This document shows, piece by piece, positions 38,201 to 49,596 of a DNA stretch of 64,000 nucleotides; position 1 is the first letter of the stretch, and every line of letters starts with the position of its first letter. The DNA lies in assembly GCA_016783675.1 (NCBI GenBank), contig JADHWE010000004.1:1-64000 (forward strand). The letters are read 5' to 3'. This DNA is from Kiritimatiellia bacterium (GTDB lineage Bacteria; Verrucomicrobiota; Kiritimatiellia; UBA8416; JABMPJ01). The position numbers and the translations under genes were made by a program. A model generated the notes under the pieces. It was given only the letters and a program-made list of their open reading frames with translations, had not been told where the DNA came from and made no database searches.

Positions 38201-38448
38201 GGACGGGGCCCACGGATGACGCATCGTTCTTTGCGCTCAGTGGACTGGAGATCACGTCTACCACGAACGTTGTCCTCCAGTGGTCCAGCGTCTCCAACCG
38301 CACCTACGCGGTCTGGGGTTCATCCAACCTGCTCTCCAACACCTGGTGGTTCATCGAAGGCGGCATCACAAGCACTCCATCCGTCAACGTCTACACCACC
38401 ACGCTCCAGAATGCAGCAGGTGAGTTTTACCGGATCGAGGTGGAGTAG
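35263..38448 (+). CDS. Secreted arylsulfotransferase-like + DUF1566 + TSP3-like Ca-binding multidomain protein
   Basis: ASST-like N-terminal half (HHDIDVLPNGNILMMAWELK, WHHINAIDYNAALDQIVLSVRNFSEIWVIDHDT, RLPNGNTLICEGAESYAFEVTPDGDLVWDY), DUF1566 half, DYDDDGLTDADERG...DSDTDGDGATDGDE tail. Start may be 35323. Confidence 0.87.
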   Translation: MAEDIVVESTGSRGGPGADEMKTVSLAKTGRVGRAWQVVGVLLLLAGLACGQVPLENEILTVSPNWAEPGTNVTVTFTLDTDVPPPPPFAPETVMMGSISCVSTSHPSSNVVIGVFNIPAGESLGAKDCVITFEVVPGTLTFSKTGGFTVGSEPVPDGEPSTNGAPSAGYNLFGSINSTDTYLMDNDENILKTWSSSYTVGNSVYLLEDGSLMRTAKPSNSEFNSGGAGGRVEQFDWDGSLVWSFDYNTLSNRSHHDIDVLPNGNILMMAWELKTGAEAIAAGRNPSLLTKTNLWPDTVIEVAPTGSYGGDIVWEWHAWDHLVQDYDAGKPNYGVVADHPELIDLNYAQNGAADWHHINAIDYNAALDQIVLSVRNFSEIWVIDHDTTTAEAAGPAGDLLYRWGNPEAYDSGGPGDQQLFVQHDAKWIEEGLEGEDNILIFNNGQGRPGGNYSSVVEIEPPVAGDGTYTNGLPAAPVWIYTNAIPTNFYSSNISGAQRLPNGNTLICEGAESYAFEVTPDGDLVWDYSHTAQMFRFERYAPDYLGFIGTELALSARTYPIVDTAQDGFYDDVDDISEPGTNDAFYGQDACYDGNQPAYLVSPDGLTVYDYNTGLTWTRSHDWSDDGELDADDKMLQSAAVVYAATLNAAEYGGCSDWRLPSIKELYSLMDFRGTDPNVEATDSSGLTPFIDDTIFEIGYGDVGAGERLIDSQFATTTIYVDFVMVDQEAMFGLNLVDGRIKGYPTQNKTYYAYYCRGNTSYGINSFANNGDATITDHATGLMWAQADSIVGMDWSNALAYAEGSTLAGHTDWRLPNTKELQSIVDYTRSPGTHGTAAIDPAFACTQITNMENQADFPWYWASTTHLKYTGVDDQGSYVCFGRGTGTMDGTNVIDVHGAGCQRSDPKTGDPGSYPSSGHGPQGDVRRVFNHVRIVRDLAPIADYDDDGLTDADERGVYSTSPYDSDTDGDGATDGDEVYAGTGPTDDASFFALSGLEITSTTNVVLQWSSVSNRTYAVWGSSNLLSNTWWFIEGGITSTPSVNVYTTTLQNAAGEFYRIEVE

Positions 38449-38503
38449 CGGGGGGAGTGACACCAGAGCCACACGTCTATCAGCAGGGGATACCTGCGAA
38501 GGT

Positions 38504-39478
38504 TCAGGCGTGACCCACTGACGTCACGGCGTCTTGCGGCGTTTGGTAGGATTGCAGCAGGGTCGTGAGATTTGTGGTCGTGTTGGTGACGCCGAGTTTG
38601 CGGCGAATGTGTTCACGGTGGCGGCTGATCGTGGCGGCCGAAACACCGCGGAGCGCGGCAATGTCTTTGGTCTGCATCCCGCGCCGAATCATGTCGCAGA
38701 TCCTCACTTCGGTCGGGGTAAGCGAGGCATACCGTTGTGTCAGTTGGTTGACAAACGGCGAGACGAGGTCTTCGAGATTGTCGCGCAGCAGTTCCACATA
38801 CTTGCGGTCGGACGTGGGGATTCTCAGCATCAGCGCATGGATGATGGGCATCAGGATTCTTTCCACATTGGTCTGAACATCCCGAGCGATATCTCGTTTC
38901 TCATCTTCAATACGGGCGAGAACGCCCCGCAAGGCAATATTCGATTCCGCCAGCGCCTTGCGCTCCACCTCCAGTTGACGATTGGTCTCCTGCAGTTCCC
39001 GCTCAACATCCATGCGCGCCGCGGCCATACCAATCCGTTCGGCCACGGCATTGAGCAGCGCCCGCTCTTCACGCAGGAACGGTCCCTCAACGGCAGCGGG
39101 ACACCGCTGCGTGTACACCACGATTACCTCGCCGACATTCTCGCCCTGGACGAAGACCGGTGCTGCCTGCATCCACGGCATGGCTCGGTAGCCGGCGGTC
39201 TTGTAGGTCGATCCTCGGAATCGGATGGCCGCTTCAGTCAGCTCGGGGAACTGCCACGATGGCGGGAGGAGCATTACCACGTTTTCCATAAACGCCTCCA
39301 GCGAGTCTGGATGCAGCTCGGCAACCCGTGAGATCGCGTAGAGGCAGTTCAGCTCCTTGATGCGTTCACCCAGCGCACGCTCGACTTTTCCCGGCTCCTT
39401 CTCCGCACTCGGCGGAATGAGCCAGAGCGGATGCCCTGCGGAATCATCGAAGGTGTCATTGTGGGCCGCGGTCTGCAT
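38504..39478 (-). CDS. LuxR-type HTH regulator with GAF-like N-terminus
   Basis: LTPTEVRICDMIRRGMQTKDIAALRGVSAATISRHREHIRRKLGVTN; no receiver motif seen. Confidence 0.85.
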   Translation of the reverse strand: MQTAAHNDTFDDSAGHPLWLIPPSAEKEPGKVERALGERIKELNCLYAISRVAELHPDSLEAFMENVVMLLPPSWQFPELTEAAIRFRGSTYKTAGYRAMPWMQAAPVFVQGENVGEVIVVYTQRCPAAVEGPFLREERALLNAVAERIGMAAARMDVERELQETNRQLEVERKALAESNIALRGVLARIEDEKRDIARDVQTNVERILMPIIHALMLRIPTSDRKYVELLRDNLEDLVSPFVNQLTQRYASLTPTEVRICDMIRRGMQTKDIAALRGVSAATISRHREHIRRKLGVTNTTTNLTTLLQSYQTPQDAVTSVGHA

Positions 39479-39509
39479 ATGAATGCTTATGTATATAGGC
39501 CTCTATACT

Positions 39510-39526
39510 GCCTATGTCAAATAGGC
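39510..39526. promoter_or_regulatory. Inverted repeat in divergent intergenic region
   Basis: GCCTAT-GTCAA-ATAGGC, flanked by direct repeats TATATAGG at 39492-39499 and 39529-39536. Confidence 0.5.
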
Positions 39527-39618
39527 AATATATAGGTGGAATAATCGCATTTACGTGATCTGATAGCGCCTCTACCATCTACGGAGCGAGAATCGTTACG
39601 GAACGGGAGGCAGAAGGC

Positions 39619-41139
39619 ATGGGGAATCAGGCAGTGGGATTTGATAGTGCGCGTTACTTGGAGGAGCAGAGCGAGTATATCCTTGAGCGCGCGAAGTCTT
39701 TCGATGACCGTCTGTACCTCGAATTCGGAGGCAAACTGATCTCCGACCACCACGCCTCCCGCGTCCTGCCGGGCTTCGATCCGCATGCCAAGGTGCGACT
39801 ACTGCAGCGCCTGAAAGATGTGACCGACATCATTCTCTGTATCTATGCGGGGGATATTGAGCGCAAGAAGCTGCGCGCGGACTTTGGGATCACCTACGAT
39901 GTTGATGTCCTTCGTCTGCTCGACGAATTCGCATCGTGGGGGCTGCATGTTGCTGCCGTGGTTATCACCCGGTACGAAGAGCAGCCCGCTGCGGTTCAGT
40001 TCAAGCACGGATTGGAGCGGCGGGGGGTCCGGGTCTATACGCACCGCGCGACGAAAGGGTATCCCACGGATGTGGATACCATTGCCAGCGAGGAAGGGTA
40101 TGGTGCCAATCCCTATATCGAAGTGAGCCGCCCGGTGGTTGTGGTCACGGCGCCAGGGCCCGGCAGCGGCAAGATGGCGACCTGCCTGTCGCAGGTCTAC
40201 CATGACCATCAACGCGGTCGAAAATCCGGCTACTCGAAGTTCGAGACGTTCCCAATCTGGAATCTCCCCCTCAAGCATCCCGTCAACATTGCCTATGAAG
40301 CCGCGACCGCGGACCTGGGCGATGTCAATATGGTGGACCCGTTTCACCTGGAAGCCACGGGCGAACAGGCCATCAACTACAACCGCGATATCGAGATCTT
40401 TCCAGTGCTCAGGCGCATCCTGGAAAAGGTTACCGGGGCGGAGTCACCCTATCAGTCCCCCACACAGATGGGCGTTAACCGGGCGGGATTTGCCATCACG
40501 GATGATGCGGTCGTGCGCGAGGCGGCCACGCAGGAGGTGATCCGGCGCTATTTCCGCTATGGCTGTGAACACGCCCTCGGGTTCGCCTCTCCCGAGACGC
40601 TTGAACGGGCCACCTTGCTGATGGAAGAGATTGGCGGGTCCCCGGAACAGCGTCCCGTCGTACCCGTGGCACGTGAGGCGGCCACGCGGGCCGTCGATGC
40701 CGGCAAGGGCAAGGAGGGGGTCTATTGTGGTGCCGCCCTCTGTCTGTCGGACGGACGTATTGTCGCGGGAAGTAATTCGAATGCTATGCATGCAACATCC
40801 AGCCTCGTGCTGAATGCCGTCAAAACGCTCGCCGAGATCCCGCACGAGATGGAGATCCTGACCGAGAATACGATCGCCTCCATTACGCGGCTCAAACGCG
40901 ATATCCTCGAAACCCGCCAGTTGAGCCTGGACCTGGAGGAGACGCTGATCGCGCTGAGTGTCAGTGCCATATCGAATTCGGCCGCGAAGGTTGCCATGGA
41001 GAAGTTGACCGCGCTGCGTGGCTGCGAGATGCACCTGACGCATATGCCGCCCCCAGGCGATGAAGCCGGGCTCCGGGTCCTGGGCGTCAACGTGACAAGC
41101 GATCCTCATTTCGCGGGAAAGAATCTCTACATCACCTGA
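39619..41139 (+). CDS. DUF1846 domain-containing protein
   Basis: Full-length 506 aa; FDSARYLEEQSEYILERAKSFDDRLYLEFGGKL, VTAPGPGSGKMATCLSQVYHD, MGVNRAGFAI. Confidence 0.92.
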   Translation: MGNQAVGFDSARYLEEQSEYILERAKSFDDRLYLEFGGKLISDHHASRVLPGFDPHAKVRLLQRLKDVTDIILCIYAGDIERKKLRADFGITYDVDVLRLLDEFASWGLHVAAVVITRYEEQPAAVQFKHGLERRGVRVYTHRATKGYPTDVDTIASEEGYGANPYIEVSRPVVVVTAPGPGSGKMATCLSQVYHDHQRGRKSGYSKFETFPIWNLPLKHPVNIAYEAATADLGDVNMVDPFHLEATGEQAINYNRDIEIFPVLRRILEKVTGAESPYQSPTQMGVNRAGFAITDDAVVREAATQEVIRRYFRYGCEHALGFASPETLERATLLMEEIGGSPEQRPVVPVAREAATRAVDAGKGKEGVYCGAALCLSDGRIVAGSNSNAMHATSSLVLNAVKTLAEIPHEMEILTENTIASITRLKRDILETRQLSLDLEETLIALSVSAISNSAAKVAMEKLTALRGCEMHLTHMPPPGDEAGLRVLGVNVTSDPHFAGKNLYIT

Positions 41140-41203
41140 ACCACCCATTTCACTCACAACCAGAACGCAGAAAAGACGCACGTCACAACGGAAGGATGAC
41201 CCC

Positions 41204-44407
<3,204 letters not shown>

Positions 44408-44420
44408 TCGCTGCACGCGA

Positions 44421-44813
44421 TCAGGCGAGGCTGTGCACGTGGGGATAGTCGAGGATCTTGCGGTCGGCGGTGACGATGGACATGCGGTGCAACCGCGCCG
44501 CGGCGACGATGAACCGGTCGGCTGGATCGCGGTGGAAGTCTCCCGGCAGAGAGAAGGCTTCCTGCACGGTCTCAAGGTCGATATCCAGCACGGACCACCC
44601 GTTCTCGGCGATGGCGTTGTCGAACCAGGTCCGCCAGTGTGGAACCATTTCGATTCGGCCCTTCTCGGCGAGGCAGGCAATCTCGGCGCAGCTGATAGCA
44701 GAGACGAAGACTGAGCTGTCAGCGGCTGTGACAACATCACGCACCGCTTCAGATAGACGGTCTGGATCCGAAACACACCAGACGATGGCACAGGTGTCCA
44801 AAAGCACGTTCAT
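44421..44813 (-). CDS. PIN-domain toxin (VapC-like)
   Basis: MNVLLDTCAIVWCVSDPDRLSEAVRD...VSAISCAEIACLAEKGRI...HRDPADRFIVAAARLHRMSIVTADRKILDYP. Confidence 0.9.
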   Translation of the reverse strand: MNVLLDTCAIVWCVSDPDRLSEAVRDVVTAADSSVFVSAISCAEIACLAEKGRIEMVPHWRTWFDNAIAENGWSVLDIDLETVQEAFSLPGDFHRDPADRFIVAAARLHRMSIVTADRKILDYPHVHSLA

Positions 44814-45064
44814 CGTAGCGTGCCCCATTCTTCCTCGTCCATCGCCGGAGCGGTCAGGTCACAGGTCACGACGACGCTGTCCCTGGCTGATCCCAGGCGA
44901 GTACGGTTGGGTTGCAGCGCCGTTTCAACCGGGACGAGCTCGGCCACGGGCTTGTTGCGGCGGCAGACCACCACCGTCTTCCCCTGTTCCGCCATCGTCA
45001 CATACGCACTCAAGCTCTCCTTGATCTGTGCGATGTTGGCCCGCTCTGTCTTGTACTCTTTCAT
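44810..45064 (-). CDS. Phd/YefM-family antitoxin
   Basis: MKEYKTERANIAQIKESLSAYVTMAEQGKTVVVCRRNKPVAELVP; overlaps the toxin start. Confidence 0.88.
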   Translation of the reverse strand: MKEYKTERANIAQIKESLSAYVTMAEQGKTVVVCRRNKPVAELVPVETALQPNRTRLGSARDSVVVTCDLTAPAMDEEEWGTLR

Positions 45065-45094
45065 GACTATATAGTTGACTATAAGTGAGACTAT
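45065..45094. promoter_or_regulatory. Three direct repeats upstream of the TA operon
   Basis: GACTAT at 45065, 45077 and 45089 (exact 12-bp spacing); ACTATATAGT palindrome at 45066-45075. Confidence 0.6.
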
Positions 45095-45266
45095 GTCAAG
45101 CGAGACGGCATCGGCATATTCGGGTGAGCCTGCCGTCGCCCCGTCGGCTTTGTGCTTGTACAGGCAATCGGGGGGCGGGTATTGTCTGGGGTTTGCTTGG
45201 AAAAGAGCGCAAAACATATGGTGCGCGTGGCTTAGGCGCGGCGCTGCGTGAGAGAGTGGTGTGGCT

Positions 45267-46559
45267 ATGAAAGAGATTGGATTGGGACTGTTGGGGTTTG
45301 GAACCGTCGGGGCCGGCGTGGTCCGTGGACTGCAGGCCAACGGGGAGCTGATGGCGAGCCGGTTGGGCGTGAAGCTGGTGTTGCGGCGGATTGCGGACTT
45401 GGACCTCGAGAGCGACCGCGGTGTGACCGTGGATCCGGGCGTCCTAACGACCGATGCGAAGGCGGTGATCGATGATCCGGCCGTGGACGTGGTGATCGAG
45501 CTGGTGGGCGGCACCGGCGTGGCGAAGGAGTTTGTCCTGCGCGCGTTGGAGCAGGGCAAGCCGGTCGTGACCGCCAACAAGGCGTTGCTGGCCGATTTCG
45601 GGGCCGAGATTTTCGACCTGGCCCGCGAGAAAAAGACGGATATCTACTTCGGGGCCAGTGTCGGCGGCGGCATTCCTATTATAAGGGCGCTGCGCGAGGG
45701 GCTCTCAGCCAACCGGATCGAGAGCATCCACGGCATCCTGAACGGGACCTGCAACTACATCCTGACCGAGATGGAGCGTGCCGGTGTGCCGTTCGACGAG
45801 TGCCTGGCCGATGCGCAGGCGAAGGGCTATGCCGAGGCGGAGCCGAGCCTGGATATCGACGGATTTGACACGGCCCACAAGGCCGTGATCCTGGCCTCGC
45901 TCGCGTACGGCGGGACGGTGCCGATGGACGCGGTGTTCGTGGAGGGTATCCGCGGGCTGTCGGACCTGGATATCGGCTATGCGCGCGACTTGGGCTACCG
46001 GGTGAAGCTGCTGGCGGTGATCAGGGCAAACGAGGGGGCCGTGGAAATCCGCGTGCATCCGTCGCTGGTACCATTGGACAGCATGCTTGCATCGGTGAGC
46101 GGTGTGTTCAACGCGGTGCTGGTGAATGGCGATATGACCGGCGATACGCTCTACTACGGGCGCGGGGCCGGGGCGGACCCGACCGCCAGCACGGTGCTGG
46201 GCGATGTGGTGGACGTGGTGCGGAGCCTTGAGTCGGGCTCGGCCCACCGTATTGCGGCGATCCCGGAATCGGGCGACGAGATTCGGATTAGGCCCATGCC
46301 GGAGATCACGACGCGCTACTACCTGCGGCTCTGCCTCAAGGATGAGCCGGGGGTGCTGTCGACGATTACGAGTGTGTTGGGCAAGCACCAGATCAGTTTG
46401 GCTTCGGCCTTGCAGAAGGATGAGCCGGAAGAGAACCACGTGCCGGTGGTCTTTATGACCCACGCGGCCGCGGAAGCGGAAATGGACGCGGCATTGAAGG
46501 AGATCGCCGCATTGGACTGTGTCGGTGCCGAGCCGGTGCGGTTGCGGATAGAAGGATAG
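45267..46559 (+). CDS. hom: Homoserine dehydrogenase
   Basis: GLGLLGFGTVGAGVVRGL, VTANKALLA, IESIHGILNGTCNYILTEM, C-terminal ACT. Confidence 0.97.
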   Translation: MKEIGLGLLGFGTVGAGVVRGLQANGELMASRLGVKLVLRRIADLDLESDRGVTVDPGVLTTDAKAVIDDPAVDVVIELVGGTGVAKEFVLRALEQGKPVVTANKALLADFGAEIFDLAREKKTDIYFGASVGGGIPIIRALREGLSANRIESIHGILNGTCNYILTEMERAGVPFDECLADAQAKGYAEAEPSLDIDGFDTAHKAVILASLAYGGTVPMDAVFVEGIRGLSDLDIGYARDLGYRVKLLAVIRANEGAVEIRVHPSLVPLDSMLASVSGVFNAVLVNGDMTGDTLYYGRGAGADPTASTVLGDVVDVVRSLESGSAHRIAAIPESGDEIRIRPMPEITTRYYLRLCLKDEPGVLSTITSVLGKHQISLASALQKDEPEENHVPVVFMTHAAAEAEMDAALKEIAALDCVGAEPVRLRIEG

Positions 46560-46564
46560 GGACG

Positions 46565-47926
46565 ATGAAGGTTTGTAAGTTTGGTGGAAGTTCGTTGGCA
46601 GATGCGTCGCAGGTGGCACAGGTGTGCGATGTGGTGACGGCCGATCCGGAGCGCCGGCTGGTCGTGGTGTCTGCACCCGGCAAGCGGCATAAAGAGGATA
46701 TCAAGGTCACCGACCTGCTGATCGCCTGTGCAAATGCGCGGCTCGATGGCAAGTCGACCGACGAGGCGCTCGAGGCTGTTGTGGCCCGCTATCGCGAGAT
46801 CCAGGAGACGCTGGGTGTGGACGCGACCGTTATCGAGTCGATCAGCGAGAACCTGTCGACGACGCTGGCCGGAAACACGGAGCACCGCGAGCGCTTCATG
46901 GACGCCATGAAGGCCGCCGGCGAGGACAACTCGGCCCGGCTGGTCGCGGCGGAGCTGCAGCGGCGTGGCGAGACGGCGCGCTACCAGAATCCCGGCGATG
47001 CCGGTCTGCTCCTGAGCGACGAATACGGCAATGCCCGGTTGCTACCGGAGTCGTACGACAACCTGGCGCGGCTGCGCGAGGCGGAGGGGATCACAGTCTT
47101 TCCCGGTTTCTTTGGCTACACGCGCGAAGGTGAAGTGGTGACGTTTCCGCGCGGCGGGTCGGACATCACGGGATCGATCCTGGCCGCCGCTGTGAAAGCG
47201 GATCTCTACGAGAACTTCACGGACGTGGATTCGGTGTGCTCCATCGACCCCGACCTGGCGCCGAACGTGCAGCCGATCACCGAGATCACCTATCGCGAGA
47301 TGCGGGAACTGTCGTATGCTGGTTTTGGCGTGCTGCACGACGAGGCCATCATCCCGGCCGTGCATGCGGGGATCCCGATCCGGATCGCGAACACGAACCG
47401 GCCCGACCTGCCGGGGACGCTGATCATGTCCGAGCGCGAAGTGACGCACGGCACGGTGGTCGGCATCGCCGCTTCGTCCGGGTTCTGCACGGTGTTTGCG
47501 AGCAAGTACCTGATGAACCGCGAGGTCGGGTTCGGCCGGCGCTTCCTGCAGTTCTTCGAGGAAGAGGGACTGTCGTTCGAGCATATGCCGTCGGGTGTCG
47601 ACAACATCTCGATCATCCTGCGCGAGGACGAGCTGGACGAGGCGACCGTGGAACGCATTGTGACGCACGTACGCGACGAGCTGGGCGCAGACAGCGTCAA
47701 TGTTGAGCATGGTCTCGCGCTGGTGATGCTGGTGGGCGAGGGGATGCACTACACCGTGGGCGTGGCCCGGCGGGCGACGGCGGCGCTGGCGGACGCGAAT
47801 GTTAATATCGAGATGATTAACCAGGGCTCTTCGGAGATCAGCATTATGTTCGGCGTTAAGGAGTCGGATCGCACAGTGGCAATGCAAGCGCTGTATAGAG
47901 AGTTTTTTTTGAGCAGCGGAAGGTGA
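46565..47926 (+). CDS. lysC: Aspartate kinase
   Basis: MKVCKFGGSSLADASQV, FPRGGSDITGSILAAAVKADLYENFTDVDSV, C-terminal ACT domains. Confidence 0.96.
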   Translation: MKVCKFGGSSLADASQVAQVCDVVTADPERRLVVVSAPGKRHKEDIKVTDLLIACANARLDGKSTDEALEAVVARYREIQETLGVDATVIESISENLSTTLAGNTEHRERFMDAMKAAGEDNSARLVAAELQRRGETARYQNPGDAGLLLSDEYGNARLLPESYDNLARLREAEGITVFPGFFGYTREGEVVTFPRGGSDITGSILAAAVKADLYENFTDVDSVCSIDPDLAPNVQPITEITYREMRELSYAGFGVLHDEAIIPAVHAGIPIRIANTNRPDLPGTLIMSEREVTHGTVVGIAASSGFCTVFASKYLMNREVGFGRRFLQFFEEEGLSFEHMPSGVDNISIILREDELDEATVERIVTHVRDELGADSVNVEHGLALVMLVGEGMHYTVGVARRATAALADANVNIEMINQGSSEISIMFGVKESDRTVAMQALYREFFLSSGR

Positions 47927-47929
47927 ATC

Positions 47930-49531
47930 ATGAGTAACAAGAGAGTTTCACTCTACGACACCACACTGCGTGACGGTGCGCAGGCGGAGGGAGTGTCCTT
48001 TTCGGCCGCGGGCAAGCTGCAGCTTGTGCGGCGACTGGATGCTTTCGGCGTGGACTACATTGAGGGCGGCTACGCGGGATCCAACGAGAAGGATATGGCC
48101 TTCTTCAAGTCTCTGCGCGAGGAACCGCTCAAGCATGCGCGCGTCGCCGCATTCGGCAGCACGCGCCGGGCGCGGACCAAGGTGAAGGCTGACCCCTACG
48201 TGCCGAGCCTGGTCAAGGCCGGCACCCCGGTCTGCACAATCTTCGGCAAGACGTGGAAGCTGCACGTCAAGGACGTGCTGCGCACCACGCTCAAGGAAAA
48301 CCTGGCGATGATCGCCGACACGGTGGGGTACCTCAAGGACCACGACCGCGAGGTGTTCTTCGATGCCGAGCATTTCTTTGATGGCTACAAGGACGATCCG
48401 GATTACGCCATGCGCTGTCTCGAGGCGGCGATAGGCGCCGGGGCGGATGGCGTCGTGCTGTGCGATACGAACGGCGGCACACTGCCGCACGAGGTATTTG
48501 CGGCGACCCGCGCCGTCGTTGCAGCCGTCAAGGCTTCCGTTGGCATCCATACGCACAACGACAGTGGTACGGCTGTGGCCAATGCGTTGGAGGGTGTACG
48601 TGCCGGCGCCACGCAGGTGCAGGGCACGGTCAACGGCTATGGCGAACGCTGTGGGAATGCGAACCTGACCGCCCTGATACCGGCCTTGCAGCTCAAGATG
48701 GGCCGCCGCTGCGTGCGCGCGTCCCAGATGGGTACGCTCAGGGAGCTGTCGCTGTTCGTGGACGACCTGGTCAACCTGCGTCCCGATCAGCGCGCCCCGT
48801 TCGTGGGGTCGAGTGCTTTCAGTCACAAGGGCGGATCGCACGTCAATGCCGTGCGCAAGAATCCGGTCACGTTCGAACACATCGAACCGGCCGAGGTCGG
48901 CAACCAGCGCAAGATATTGGTGTCTGAGCTTTCGGGCGGCAGCAACGTCCTGCTCAAGGCCATAGAGCTGGGCGCCGGGCACGAGCAGTCGGCTGAGGAT
49001 ACGCGTGAGGTCCTGAAGGCGCTCAAAGAGCTGGAGAGCAAGGGCTATGCTTTTGAAGCGGCGGATGCGTCGTTCCGGATGTTGATCCAGAAGGTGCTCA
49101 AGGAACACAAGCCGTTCTTCGACTTGGAGGGGTTCCGCGTAATCGTCGAGAAGCGTGGCAAGGACGAGGATTGCGTGTCGGAAGCCACGATCAAGGTACG
49201 CGTAAAGGGCGAGATCGAACAAACGGTCGCGGAAGGCGATGGTCCGGTCAACGCGCTGGACGGCGCGCTGCGCAAGGCTTTGATACGATTCTACCCTGAG
49301 ATAGCCAATGTTGTGCTGACCGACTTCCGGGTTCGTATCCTGGACCCGCAGGAAGCCACGGCGGCCAAAACACGCGTGCTGATCGAGTCGAGCGACGGCG
49401 AAGAAAGCTGGGGCACCGTCGGCGTGTCGGAAAACATCATCGAAGCCGCCTGGGAAGCCCTGATCGACAGCGTCGAGTACAAGCTCTTCCGCGAAGAAGA
49501 GAAGAAGCGCCGCCGCAAGCGGAAGAACTAA
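47930..49531 (+). CDS. cimA: Citramalate synthase
   Basis: VSLYDTTLRDGAQAEGVSFSAAGKLQLVRRLDAFGVDYIEGGYAGSNEKDMAFF; LeuA dimer-like C-terminus. Confidence 0.95.
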   Translation: MSNKRVSLYDTTLRDGAQAEGVSFSAAGKLQLVRRLDAFGVDYIEGGYAGSNEKDMAFFKSLREEPLKHARVAAFGSTRRARTKVKADPYVPSLVKAGTPVCTIFGKTWKLHVKDVLRTTLKENLAMIADTVGYLKDHDREVFFDAEHFFDGYKDDPDYAMRCLEAAIGAGADGVVLCDTNGGTLPHEVFAATRAVVAAVKASVGIHTHNDSGTAVANALEGVRAGATQVQGTVNGYGERCGNANLTALIPALQLKMGRRCVRASQMGTLRELSLFVDDLVNLRPDQRAPFVGSSAFSHKGGSHVNAVRKNPVTFEHIEPAEVGNQRKILVSELSGGSNVLLKAIELGAGHEQSAEDTREVLKALKELESKGYAFEAADASFRMLIQKVLKEHKPFFDLEGFRVIVEKRGKDEDCVSEATIKVRVKGEIEQTVAEGDGPVNALDGALRKALIRFYPEIANVVLTDFRVRILDPQEATAAKTRVLIESSDGEESWGTVGVSENIIEAAWEALIDSVEYKLFREEEKKRRRKRKN

Positions 49532-49583
49532 CATGGATATACAGGATAGGCAGGATGCATCCTGCCTATCCTGTCGATCCATG
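49532..49583. repeat. Long palindrome between cimA and valS
   Basis: CATGGAT-AT-ACAGGATAGGCAGGATG/CATCCTGCCTATCCTGT-CG-ATCCATG: 34-bp perfect core plus 7-bp outer arms. Confidence 0.9.
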
Positions 49584-49596
49584 TGAATGGAACTTT

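Noticed and set aside
47948-49582. 544-aa minus-strand ORF opposite cimA
   Set aside because: Shadow ORF; the plus strand has unmistakable citramalate synthase motifs.
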